Positions 14,609 through 23,583 of a stretch of 63,906 bases of DNA are shown piece after piece (the stretch's first letter is position 1; every line of letters starts with the position of its first letter). The notes under the pieces are model-generated. The model saw only the letters and a list, made by a program, of their open reading frames with translations. It was not told where the DNA came from and searched no databases. A program made the position numbers and the translations under genes. The stretch comes from Pseudanabaena sp. (GTDB lineage: Bacteria; Cyanobacteriota; Cyanobacteriia; Pseudanabaenales; Pseudanabaenaceae): contig QBMK01000021.1 of NCBI GenBank assembly GCA_003249035.1, positions 1 to 63,906 of the forward strand, given 5' to 3'.

Positions 14609-15466
14609 ATGAGTGCTATTGTTTTAAGGGAATCGGTCGCCACTGATGAGCAGTTAGTCGATCTATGGGTACATGGCAAGTCAAAAACTACGGCTCGTTA
14701 TTATCGAAGTGAGGCGGTGCGGTTTTTGGGTTTTGTCGGTAAGTCGCTTTCTTTGGTGAGCTTGGCAGATTTACAGGGCTTTGCGGATGAACTAGATAAT
14801 TTAGGTTTACAGGTTTCGAGCCAAGCGCGATCGCTGTCGGTAGTTAAATCGCTCCTAACCTTTGGACATAAAATAGGTGTGTTGGCTTTCAATGTTGGGG
14901 CGGTGTTAGAAATGCCAAAAGTTAAGGACAAATTGTCTGAAAGGATTTTGAGCGAAAGTGAGGTGCATAGCATGATCGCTTTAGAAAGTCATCTCAGAAA
15001 TAAGTTAATTCTAAAGTTGCTTTATGGGGCGGGTTTACGGGTGAGCGAGCTTTGCTCTCTGAAATGGTGTGATGTTAAATCCAGTGGCGAATCAGGTCAA
15101 GTTACGGTTTTTGGGAAGGGTGGGAAAACTAGGGCTGTGCTGTTGCCTGTTAGTTTGTACCGTGATATTCAAAATTTACGGGGCGATCGCTCCCATGATG
15201 AACCAGTTTTTATGTCTCGTAAAAATCACGGGCATTTAGACCCGTCTATGGTGATGAGAATAGTTAGGGCGGCGGCGGCGCGGGTAGGTATTGAGCAAAA
15301 TGTTAGCCCTCATTGGTTGAGACATTGCCATGCTTCACACTCTTTAGATCGCGGCGCTCCGATTACTTTGGTTCAAACCACGTTAGGACATAGCAATGTC
15401 GCCACTACTTCTAAGTATCTCCATGCTAGACCTAATGACTCAAGCGCTCGTTATTTGGCTGTTTAG
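14609..15466 (+). CDS. XerC/D-type tyrosine recombinase
   Basis: Site-specific recombinase. An N-terminal SAM-like core-binding domain (KSKTTARYYRSEAVRFLGFV) precedes the catalytic domain with all expected residues: Arg in GLRVSELCSL (about residue 140), Lys in FGKGGKTR, His-x-x-Arg in HWLRHCHA (about 235), His in LGHSN and the Tyr nucleophile in SKYLHA. I choose ATG 14609 (MSAIVLRESV), preceded by GAGG; the frame is open from 14570. It is distinct from the tRNA-proximal integrase and may resolve multimers or serve as a second integration enzyme. Confidence 0.88.
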   Translation: MSAIVLRESVATDEQLVDLWVHGKSKTTARYYRSEAVRFLGFVGKSLSLVSLADLQGFADELDNLGLQVSSQARSLSVVKSLLTFGHKIGVLAFNVGAVLEMPKVKDKLSERILSESEVHSMIALESHLRNKLILKLLYGAGLRVSELCSLKWCDVKSSGESGQVTVFGKGGKTRAVLLPVSLYRDIQNLRGDRSHDEPVFMSRKNHGHLDPSMVMRIVRAAAARVGIEQNVSPHWLRHCHASHSLDRGAPITLVQTTLGHSNVATTSKYLHARPNDSSARYLAV

Positions 15467-15645
15467 GGCGGCGTTAAGGAGTATTTAGAGGGATTAGATA
15501 CTGACTTACGGAATTGTCTGATGTGCAATCTGATAGGGGATATCAGCGCTGATGTGTTGTCAGATTATGGATTAATCGAAGTCTGACAAATGTATGACTA
15601 TGTAAAATGAAAAGCTTTCCTCTCAATACTTAGAGAAAGTGATGA

Positions 15646-17481
15646 TTACTTAACCTCTCCATCCTTTAACCGCTCGACTGACCACAGTTGTTCGGCAATG
15701 TGTCGATACAGTTCAAATCGTTTTTGGAAGTCTGCCTTCTTAAAGGTCGGATGGGGCTGAAATGGTAAACCAGTCCTTTCGATCATCTGTTTTAACCCAG
15801 GATTATTTTCATAACATTTGGGATGTAGCGATTTAGCTAACAGGTTTTCCTTTAGATATTGCTCAACCTTATAGCTATAGTCTGTGTCGCCAAGGCTGGC
15901 ATTGATTTTCTTCGGCAATAGCAGCAATCCACCTAAATGGTTACGATACTCGCTAAATGTGGCTGGATTGTCAAATTCGTCCTTGTGGCGATGATAGTGA
16001 TTTGCCCAAATATGCTCAATCTCATAAGCCAACTTGCCAGATCTCACCACATAAGTGCTGTATTGTCCCTGCGATCCGCTTTGCGTCTCTATCCAATCAA
16101 TTATCCTTGCGAGCTGTCGATGTAGACTTTTGGCATTCCAGTTATTTAGATAGGGGTGATTACTAAAGTTTAGACCCTCATCTTCCTCCTGTAGCTTAGC
16201 TATTAATTTTGTTCTTAAATCTGTAACTGATAGTCCCCGTAACTCCTTAGTCAATTGAAACACCGTATATTGCACTGTGGAATATGTAATCGATCTAAAA
16301 TTCCACAAGCGGCGATTTAGCCAGCAGTCAATATAGTCAGCCACTAACTTGATCTTGGTTTGAACTGTAGCCTCATCATCACTCGGTTTCAAAGGGGCTA
16401 GCAGCAGTAGATATTGCTGTGTAAATCCATGATCCGCGTTGAACCGAATGCTTTCTAAACCTTCAATAAGGGACTGAGAAGCTTGGAATAACCGTAAATA
16501 CCAACGAGCATAAAAGTCTAAATCTCGGATCACCCATTGGTAACAAGTTGAGCTATGGGTTAACCCCAGAGAATCTGCATTGTTCCTAGCCCAGCGATGA
16601 TACTCTGTGCCAATTAGGTCAAAATCTTGGGGAGTTGCGTCCTTTTTGCGTTCCCGAATCTTTCCTGCATACTGAGATCTCAGCCAAGTTTTAAAAAAGT
16701 CTGCTTCAGTTTCCCTACCCTGTTCCCCGAACTTTAGCAGCCATTGTTTAATGCATTTGTCAGCTTCTGCTCGTTTAGTGGCATCGTCAATATTGGCAAG
16801 TAAATAACCCTTCAACATATCCGTTGCCGATAAAGACAATCCGCGATCGTTCATCGTCTCAAAGATTGTGTAAGCATCGCCATCAGCATAGGCAGTGATT
16901 TCCACCAAATGCACTTTTTCCATCAACCAATTGACAAAATAGGGCAATGCTCCTTCACGCAGTTCATCTGGGAAGGATTCATCAATATCCTGATATCGAC
17001 CGACTAAATTGACAACTGAATAACCTTTACCTGCTGTATCAAATGGCTTTCCTTCAAACAACGTCTCCATACAATCATTGCGATCGGGCACATTCAAATT
17101 AAACGATCTCTCCCCAAATTTTTTAGAAAAAATTAACTCCTCAACTGGCTCGGCATCATTACGTCCTTTTTGTAGATTATGCAAATAGGTCAACAGTAAG
17201 GTCAGCGATGTTAACCGTTGTTGCCCATCCACAATCATTCTCTGGTTATCCTGCTGGCTAATAATGATAGAGCCTAAAAAATAATGACCGTAATGAGCCA
17301 CTTTTTTGAGTTCGTGATCTGGTTGGTAGTCATCTAAGAACCGTCCAGTCAGATCGTTTACTAATTCAGTAATTTGCTTGGACTGCCACTTATATTCCCG
17401 TTGATAATAATCAATTCCATACTTTGCCCCGCTCAACAGTTCTCGAACTGTTCGTGTTTTGCCTTGAATTTCTTGCATCAT
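15646..17481 (-). CDS. DUF262/DUF1524 protein, GmrSD-like type IV restriction enzyme
   Basis: 611 residues. The N-terminal DUF262 domain shows YQREYKWQ (about 26-33) and IVDGQQRLTSLTLLL (about 83-97), the DGQQR nucleotide-hydrolysing motif. The C-terminal DUF1524 HNH-type domain has YEIEHIWANHYHRH near residue 482 and a following NHLGGLLLLP. Fused GmrS-GmrD-like proteins restrict modified phage DNA. It lies at the end of the minus-strand hsd block, downstream of hsdR, supporting a defence role. The length is normal and no lesion is seen. Confidence 0.85.
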   Translation of the reverse strand: MMQEIQGKTRTVRELLSGAKYGIDYYQREYKWQSKQITELVNDLTGRFLDDYQPDHELKKVAHYGHYFLGSIIISQQDNQRMIVDGQQRLTSLTLLLTYLHNLQKGRNDAEPVEELIFSKKFGERSFNLNVPDRNDCMETLFEGKPFDTAGKGYSVVNLVGRYQDIDESFPDELREGALPYFVNWLMEKVHLVEITAYADGDAYTIFETMNDRGLSLSATDMLKGYLLANIDDATKRAEADKCIKQWLLKFGEQGRETEADFFKTWLRSQYAGKIRERKKDATPQDFDLIGTEYHRWARNNADSLGLTHSSTCYQWVIRDLDFYARWYLRLFQASQSLIEGLESIRFNADHGFTQQYLLLLAPLKPSDDEATVQTKIKLVADYIDCWLNRRLWNFRSITYSTVQYTVFQLTKELRGLSVTDLRTKLIAKLQEEDEGLNFSNHPYLNNWNAKSLHRQLARIIDWIETQSGSQGQYSTYVVRSGKLAYEIEHIWANHYHRHKDEFDNPATFSEYRNHLGGLLLLPKKINASLGDTDYSYKVEQYLKENLLAKSLHPKCYENNPGLKQMIERTGLPFQPHPTFKKADFQKRFELYRHIAEQLWSVERLKDGEVK

Positions 17482-17560
17482 TTTATTATCTCCTCAAGAC
17501 TTACCAACCAGTAGCACGATAACGATTCCTATATTCTAGGGACATGAGGCGATCGCTAAG

Positions 17561-17698
17561 CTATCGATCGTCCCAATCGCGATAACTATCAAAACTATTT
17601 AAAAGATTTAAATTGACTTGCTGAACGATTCGGGCGCGATCGCCCTTATAAATAAATTCATTGCTTGATTCAACTTGAATGGTCTTACTGGGAGTCAT
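17561..17698 (-). CDS. Small ORF coupled to hsdR
   Basis: 45 residues (MTPSKTIQVESSNEFIYKGD, then RARIVQQVNLNLLNSFDSYR). The ATG (17698-17696) directly follows the hsdR stop (17701-17699) with no gap, so translational coupling is likely. The composition is protein-like, and no better frame exists in this 217-base interval between hsdR and the GmrSD-like gene. Family not recognised. It could be a small regulator, an anti-restriction guard, or a remnant. Confidence 0.5.
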   Translation of the reverse strand: MTPSKTIQVESSNEFIYKGDRARIVQQVNLNLLNSFDSYRDWDDR

Positions 17699-20593
17699 TT
17701 AGACAGTCCCACCCATACCCTCGATAAATGTGTCAATGAATAACTTGGTTTTCTCTGATATGCGATCGATGGTTGCTTTGCGTTCTAAGATTTTTGGTTT
17801 AAAGTTGAGAGCGCTGATAATCTCCTGCTCTCTGGGTAGACGGTTGGCAAAGGCATAGTTATTAATGAGCTTGGATAGTTCTTCAGGCGCAATATTTTCG
17901 GTGGTGCAGAGTTCAGCTAAGGCTTCAGATTTTTTGGTTAGCCAGTAGTCCTCAAAGGCTTGTTCTGCATTTTCATGGGGTTGAAGTTGTTGCAGATTAT
18001 TTTCGATGAATGTTTCGATTAGGGCGCGTTTGCTGCGTAGTTGGACTTCACCTGCCATGAGGTCGAGGATTTCTTTTTGACGTTTTTGGGCGGCGGCGGG
18101 ATCGGTTTTGCTCATACTTCTCAATAGGTTGAGAATGTAGGCAACGTTAATCTCATCACGATGGATTAAGCTCAGTTCAAAGTCAACTTCATCGAGAATC
18201 GATGGTTTTTCGGTGTTGCGTTCTTTCTTTACACTGTCATAGACATCGAGATATTTGCTTTTGTAGTCCTCAAATTTTTGGGCTTCAAGGGTGAGGTCTG
18301 TTTCTTCAAAGTCGGCAAAGGTGGTCAGGACATTTTTGAGGCGGAGTAGCTCTCGAAATTTAGTGACAAATTCTAGTTGGGCGGTTTCATCTGGTAAGGT
18401 ATCTACGCTTTTGATGGTGGGAGTTACGGTTAATAGCGCGATCGCTGCTTCATTAAATTGAGTTACATAGTCCTCATAGGGTTGGACTAGGACTGTTTCT
18501 TTTGCATCTTTATTGGAGAATAGGGCGATCGCGTCATCAGTGGCATTTTTAAGGTTGCGAAAACAAACGATATTGCCCTGTGATTTTTTATCGTTGAGGA
18601 TGCGATTGGTGCGAGAGAAGGCTTGGACTAGCCCGTGAAACTTGAGATTTTTATCGACATAGAGGGTATTGAGTTTGGGGCTGTCAAAGCCTGTTAAGAA
18701 CATATTTACCACTAGCAAAATGTCAATTTCGCCTTGTCTGACGCGCTTAGAAATGTCTTGGGAATAGTTGTAAAAAGCTTGGCTGTCGTTGGCGCTTTGC
18801 TTGGTGTTGAAGAGCTTGTTGTAGTCAGTGATGAATTGATCGAGTTTGTCGCGATTGTTTTGGTTGATTTTTGCTTCGCTAGGAATCTCTAGCGGTTCTT
18901 CATCGATCATGCCGTTGGCAAGTGGGTTTTCTTCATTCGCGGCATAGCTGAAGATTGTGGCGATTTTTAGGGGTGAAGTTGCTTGAGCTTGTTGCTTTTG
19001 AAATAGTTCGTAATATTTGATCAGGGTTTCGATATTGCTGACGCAAAACATAGCGGTGAAGTCTGGCGCTTTAGTTTTTTGAGCGTGATGTTCGAGAATG
19101 TAGTCCACGACTTTTTCTAGTCTGCGTGGACTTTCGAGCATTTCTTTAGTGTCGGTTTCTTCTACAGCAATATCGAGATCGTTAGCACCTTTTTTATTCC
19201 TTTTTTTCTTAACAGTTGAGTTACTGGTTTGATTAGTTTTACCCACATACTCGACGGCAAAGCGCAGCACGTTCTCATCTTTGATCGCGTCCACGATTAC
19301 ATATTTATGCAAGCAATCACCAAATAAGGTTGCTGTGGTTTGTTGATGGTCTTTATTGCCAAAGGCATTGTCTGCGAGGATCGGTGTGCCTGTGAACCCG
19401 AACATTTGGCAGTTGGTAAAAAACTTTTTGATGTTTTGGTGGGTTTCTCCAAACTGGCTACGGTGACATTCATCGAAGATAAACACAAATTTTTTATCTT
19501 GGAGATGTTGAATTTTGTCGAGATAGCGCCCTTTAACGATCGCATTGTTGAGCTTCTGAATCGTGGTGACGATGAGCTTAGTGCTGTCGTCATTCAGTTG
19601 ATTGACGAGGTTATGGGTGTTGGTGGTGCTGTCTACACTGCCTTTAGAAAATTCGTTAAATTCCTTGGCTGTTTGGTAATCGAGGTCTTTGCGATCGACG
19701 ACAAATACAACTTTGTGGACTTGGGGCGATCGCATGATGATCTGGCTTGCCTTGAAGGAGGTGAGGGTTTTGCCTGACCCTGTGGTGTGCCAGATGTAGG
19801 CGTTTTTGGTGCTGGTTTTGACCTGTTCGACTAGTGCCTCGGTTGCGTAGACTTGATAGGGGCGGAGGACTTTGAGGATGTTGCTAGCGGTGATCACGAT
19901 GTAGTGGGTGATCATTTTGGCTAGGTGACAGGTGCGGAGAAAGGTATCGGCAAATTCGCTGAGGTCAGAAATACGATTATTTTCTTTGTCTGTCCAGTAA
20001 AAGGTTTGTTGAAAGGCTTGATATTTGTTGTTTGCAAAGTATTTTGTGTTTACGCCGTTGCTGATAATGAATAGTTGCACATATTGAAATAGTCCTGCGC
20101 CTGCGTCATAGGATTCATGCTGGTAGCGGTTAATTTGATGAAAGGCAACTTTTAGCTCGGAGCCGCGTTTTTTGAGTTCGATCTGTACCAGTGGCAAGCC
20201 ATTAATAAGGATGGTTACGTCATAGCGGTTTTTGCGTTTGCCTTCAATGCTGATCTGGTTCGTTACTTGAAACTCGTTTCTGCACCATTCATCGCAATTT
20301 AGAAAGCTGATATAGATGGTTTCGGCGGGTTTACCGTCTGTGGCTTCACGTTTGAGGGCATATTTGTCGCGGAGTATTTTGGCACGTTCGATGACTGTGC
20401 CTGTGTTGAGGTGGTTGAGAATGAGGTCAAATTCGTTTTTGCTGAGGGTGATGTTGCCGTTATGGATTTCTAGCTGTTGCTTGAGGTTGGCAAGCATGGC
20501 GGCTTGATCTTTGATTTTGACTCTTGCATATTTCAGGCTTTGGAGTTGATCGATTAAGGCGGCTTCTAGTTCGGCTTCGGGTTGGGTGGTCAT
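17699..20593 (-). CDS. hsdR: Type I restriction endonuclease subunit HsdR
   Basis: 964 residues. The N-terminal nuclease domain includes RYDVTILINGLPLVQIELKK (PD-(D/E)xK core, about residues 123-142). The SF2 translocase follows: motif I HTTGSGKTLTSF (about 272), DECHRS (about 378), GFTGTP and QAFSRTNRI (motif VI). HsdR cuts DNA after ATP-driven translocation when complexed with HsdM and HsdS. It appears intact. Cutting would need a working HsdS, which here is interrupted by a stop. It is separated from hsdS by two genes on the opposite strand. Confidence 0.95.
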   Translation of the reverse strand: MTTQPEAELEAALIDQLQSLKYARVKIKDQAAMLANLKQQLEIHNGNITLSKNEFDLILNHLNTGTVIERAKILRDKYALKREATDGKPAETIYISFLNCDEWCRNEFQVTNQISIEGKRKNRYDVTILINGLPLVQIELKKRGSELKVAFHQINRYQHESYDAGAGLFQYVQLFIISNGVNTKYFANNKYQAFQQTFYWTDKENNRISDLSEFADTFLRTCHLAKMITHYIVITASNILKVLRPYQVYATEALVEQVKTSTKNAYIWHTTGSGKTLTSFKASQIIMRSPQVHKVVFVVDRKDLDYQTAKEFNEFSKGSVDSTTNTHNLVNQLNDDSTKLIVTTIQKLNNAIVKGRYLDKIQHLQDKKFVFIFDECHRSQFGETHQNIKKFFTNCQMFGFTGTPILADNAFGNKDHQQTTATLFGDCLHKYVIVDAIKDENVLRFAVEYVGKTNQTSNSTVKKKRNKKGANDLDIAVEETDTKEMLESPRRLEKVVDYILEHHAQKTKAPDFTAMFCVSNIETLIKYYELFQKQQAQATSPLKIATIFSYAANEENPLANGMIDEEPLEIPSEAKINQNNRDKLDQFITDYNKLFNTKQSANDSQAFYNYSQDISKRVRQGEIDILLVVNMFLTGFDSPKLNTLYVDKNLKFHGLVQAFSRTNRILNDKKSQGNIVCFRNLKNATDDAIALFSNKDAKETVLVQPYEDYVTQFNEAAIALLTVTPTIKSVDTLPDETAQLEFVTKFRELLRLKNVLTTFADFEETDLTLEAQKFEDYKSKYLDVYDSVKKERNTEKPSILDEVDFELSLIHRDEINVAYILNLLRSMSKTDPAAAQKRQKEILDLMAGEVQLRSKRALIETFIENNLQQLQPHENAEQAFEDYWLTKKSEALAELCTTENIAPEELSKLINNYAFANRLPREQEIISALNFKPKILERKATIDRISEKTKLFIDTFIEGMGGTV

Positions 20594-20768
20594 GGGTATT
20601 GTTTTTGACTAAGGATTCATGCGATCGCTTGATTTTTAACGTAAGCTAGATATAGTTTAAACACAATTTTTTCTTTAAATAATTGCACAAAATCCATATT
20701 TAGCGTGTTTTTAAGTTTTTTAAGTTCTTAAAACACCAAATCTGGAATTATTACATTGGGATGCTGTT

Positions 20769-21359
20769 ATGGTCAGTCCTTTAGCTGTTGCCCGTTATTT
20801 TATTTTTAGGGCGTATGAGGATGGTAGAGAGTCACTCATGACAAACATGAAAGTGCAGAAACTTCTTTACTACACTCAAAGTTTACATCTTGCCCTATTT
20901 GATGAGCCTTTGTTTGATGATGAAATTCAAGCATGGCGCTATGGTCCCGTTTGTCCTCCTGTTTACTATTCTTACAGAGAGTATGAATCAAGGCAGTTAC
21001 CAAAAACGACAAGAAATGAGTTAATTCATTTTCCTGAAGAAACTCAAGATTTGCTAGAGGAAATTTTAAGTTTCTTCGGTGAACATCATGCCTATTACCT
21101 TAGTGAAATGACTCATCTGGAATTTCCTTGGCAAAAGGCGCGTGATGGTTTACAAGCAGACGAGATATCTAAAAAGCCGATCCTCCATTCTGATATGAAG
21201 ATGTTAGGTCAAGAAAAACTAGATGAGATGGAGCGATCGCATCCTGTTTATCAAAAAGTTGTGCCTTTGCTGTTAAAAGACGCATTTTTAGAAAACACTC
21301 CTAAGTCTTATATTAAGCAAGGAGAGGTGCATGACTGGCTCAACGCCCTTCTCGCTTGA
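20769..21359 (+). CDS. Panacea (DUF4065/SocA-like) antitoxin
   Basis: 196 residues. The Panacea domain signature is clear: VARYFIFRAYEDG, MKVQKLLYYTQSLHLAL, PLFDDEIQAWRYGPVCPPVY. Panacea domains act as antitoxins for several unrelated toxins in TA pairs, and related SocA is a proteolytic adaptor. It overlaps the next gene by 29 bases. The pair runs opposite to the hsd genes and is inserted between hsdS and hsdR, which may make loss of the restriction locus harmful to the host. Confidence 0.85.
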   Translation: MVSPLAVARYFIFRAYEDGRESLMTNMKVQKLLYYTQSLHLALFDEPLFDDEIQAWRYGPVCPPVYYSYREYESRQLPKTTRNELIHFPEETQDLLEEILSFFGEHHAYYLSEMTHLEFPWQKARDGLQADEISKKPILHSDMKMLGQEKLDEMERSHPVYQKVVPLLLKDAFLENTPKSYIKQGEVHDWLNALLA

Positions 21360-21723
21360 GAAGTCTGCTAATTTTGAAAGATCGTTTAAGAAACTGGTTA
21401 AGGCTCTCAAACACTTAGATATTGTAGGGATCGTTGTTAGTTGTCTAAAGGACTTGATGGTTAATCCTTATCCCCCTAAGTCGCGTGATGAGCCTTTGCC
21501 AAAAAGGACAAATTTGCCTCAAGGTTGGACGTTTCATAAGTTAGAGTTACCAGTTGCTAAAGGGGCATCAGGGCAGATTAGGCTTATGTATTTGGTTAAT
21601 GAGGATATGAGAGTCATTAAGCCTCTCTGGATTTATAACCACGAACAGTTTAAAAAACGCCCTTCTGATAAGGATATAGACGATGTAATTCAAGAAATAT
21701 TTGACGATTCATCTGATGACTAA
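21331..21723 (+). CDS. RelE/ParE-fold toxin paired with the Panacea antitoxin
   Basis: 130 residues. The sequence NFERSFKKLVKAL, then GASGQIRLMYLVNED and LWIYNHEQFKKRPSDKDI, fits a RelE/HigB-like toxin fold with a basic core ending in an HEQFxKRP block. The start ATG lies within the antitoxin coding region (29-base overlap). Its stop overlaps the convergent hsdS stop by 4 bases or fewer (TAA 21721-21723 against TAG 21722-21720). Toxin identity is inferred from fold pattern and pairing. Confidence 0.65.
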   Translation: MTGSTPFSLEKSANFERSFKKLVKALKHLDIVGIVVSCLKDLMVNPYPPKSRDEPLPKRTNLPQGWTFHKLELPVAKGASGQIRLMYLVNEDMRVIKPLWIYNHEQFKKRPSDKDIDDVIQEIFDDSSDD

Positions 21724-22862
21724 ACAAACATCTGTTGTAATAAGCCTTGTTTGTATTGTTTTACTGTATCGAGATATGCCTGAGCTTCGGTAATTTTTTC
21801 GTCAATAGAAGTTAAGAAATTAGCGATTTTAGTTTGTTCTTTAAAACTTGAAGGAATAACCACCTCAACATTATTAATCGATGTAGTATTTAAACTTGGT
21901 ACACCTGTCGCCTCGTTAAACATATACCAATTAATTTGTGAAACTAATAAATACACAAAAAAGGGAACAAATCCTTGATGAATCTCTGTATAAAATAAAG
22001 TGTCAACAGTCCAGAAAGCTTTTTCAATAAATTGAGGTTTATCTATAGTTCCTTTTCTTCCAATAAGTACGCTTGGTTTGTCATATAAAAACTGGTCAAC
22101 TTAAGTCATTATTCCGCCAGTACCAATAACAGGAATATTTCCAGAATTTAGATGTTTATAGTCTTTTCCGTATTTGATTGTAAAAATTTCTTTTAACTTC
22201 TTCTCTTCCCAATCTGGAAAATCGCTCCCATCATCATCTTTAAAGCGCAACTCTTGGCTAAAAATCTGCTGCATCACACCTTTTTTATAACGCGCTAATA
22301 ATTCACATTTTTGCGTGAGTTGTGCGATTTTTTCATCTACAGAAATGAGAAAGTCAGCAATTTTAGTTTGTTCTAGAAGTGTTGGTATTCCTACTGTGAA
22401 ACTTGAAAGAGCTTCTTTTGTAATTGTTTTAAGCGTTCCACCTGGAGCTTTTTCTTTTTCTATTTCAAATAAAAGTAAAATGCTATAGGCAAAGAACCAT
22501 TTATCAAGAGGTTTAAAAAAATCTCCAAATATCAATAAAGTTCTATCTACATAACAATCATATTGAGTAATTGCAATTCTTCCAATTGATCCCTGAATAG
22601 TGAGAATGATAGACCCCTTTTTAACAAAGACACTAAAAGGCTTTGCTTCCTCGCTAATTTTCTTTTTTGTTGAGGGTTTTAATCGCATATTTGTATCAAC
22701 GTCATAAACTTGAACAAAAGGATCGCCTTGTTCATCGTCATACCACTTATCAAGACCATAGGGCTGTGGAAAACTACCTCTTCGATATTTTGATAGTTTT
22801 TCTAGAGTTATACTTTCCCACTTCCCTGTAAATTCCTTAAACCTCAACTTAGGCACACTCAT
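21720..22862 (-). pseudogene. hsdS: Type I specificity subunit HsdS with one in-frame stop
   Basis: HsdS binds the target sequence through two recognition domains separated by conserved helices. The frame from ATG 22862 (MSVPKLRFKEFTGKWE) reads the first recognition domain, the central repeat LEQTKIADFLISVDEKIAQL, and the start of the second domain up to GNIPVIGTGGIMT, then meets TAA (22103-22101). It continues in the same frame as VDQFLYDKPSVLIGRKGTID to the C-terminal repeat EQTKIANFLTSIDEKI and a TAG at 21722-21720. Only one base change separates it from an intact 380-residue gene. The 253-residue truncated product keeps one full recognition domain. Confidence 0.88.
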
Positions 22863-23300
22863 CTATTCCCCCTCCTCAAACTGCGATACCTGCTGAATAA
22901 TACTCAATAGTTCAGTCGGGCTATAAATAGGCAAACTAGCAGTTTTAAAATCTTTACTATTTCGAGTTACAAAACCATCAACACTCGCATAAACTCCTGA
23001 ATGATATAAAACAGCATCCTCAAAATCAGAAAAATTTGAATTGATAGCTGCTTTTAAGGTCACATCATTAACCTCTGCAATTGCAAACAAATCAAGTAAT
23101 CGATTAATAGCCAGCTTTGCCGAAACCTTGCCTAGTGACTTCGACAACAAATAATCGATTGTAGTTATTGTTGTCGCACAAAGATAACCCTGAATAACTT
23201 GCTGCTCAACCGCATTAAATAAATTAATAGACAAACTAGCGAAAGGCTCACGCTCTAACAAAACATCAAGAACGATATTGGTATCAAATACAATTTTCAA
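22863..23300 (-). CDS. PIN-domain toxin (VapC-like)
   Basis: 145 residues. PIN motifs: MKIVFDTNIVLDVLLEREPF at the N-terminus with the first catalytic Asp, FSDFEDAVLYHSG in the middle and VTRNSKDF near the C-terminus. VapC-type PIN proteins cleave RNA. It overlaps the antitoxin gene by 4 bases (ATGA), and its stop lies directly before the hsdS ATG. The TA pair is therefore embedded in the hsdM-hsdS transcript. Confidence 0.85.
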   Translation of the reverse strand: MKIVFDTNIVLDVLLEREPFASLSINLFNAVEQQVIQGYLCATTITTIDYLLSKSLGKVSAKLAINRLLDLFAIAEVNDVTLKAAINSNFSDFEDAVLYHSGVYASVDGFVTRNSKDFKTASLPIYSPTELLSIIQQVSQFEEGE

Positions 23301-23569
23301 AGATACTTTTCCTCTAAATGTTTTTTATAGTCAGATACATCAACATTAGAACCTTTTAAAATACCAACCAGCGATCGCGTAATTGGTAAAATCTCATTAT
23401 TAGTTTGTTGTAATAGCTGTCTACGTTCAACTAACAAATTATGTGCGGTTCGTTTTCTTTGCTCCTCCAACAGCATTTTTTGAACAGCCTTCTGCACTAA
23501 TAACTGCATATCAGGCATCTCCAAAAGCTGTTTGCCCAGATCATCAGGTAACTCGATCGCAACTTGCAT
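23297..23569 (-). CDS. Antitoxin of the PIN pair
   Basis: 90 residues, MQVAIELPDDLGKQLLEMPD, then a helical region and the tail LVGILKGSNVDVSDYKKHLE that ends EEKYL. This tail, a 'GxLKG...DYKxHLEEKY' form, is typical of antitoxins that partner PIN toxins. It lies 15 bases downstream of hsdM and overlaps the PIN gene by 4 bases. Confidence 0.75.
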   Translation of the reverse strand: MQVAIELPDDLGKQLLEMPDMQLLVQKAVQKMLLEEQRKRTAHNLLVERRQLLQQTNNEILPITRSLVGILKGSNVDVSDYKKHLEEKYL

Positions 23570-23583
23570 AAAATTAACCTCTC

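Noticed and set aside
19340-19777. 145-codon plus-strand ORF inside hsdR
   Set aside because: Shadow frame of the well-supported hsdR gene on the other strand.
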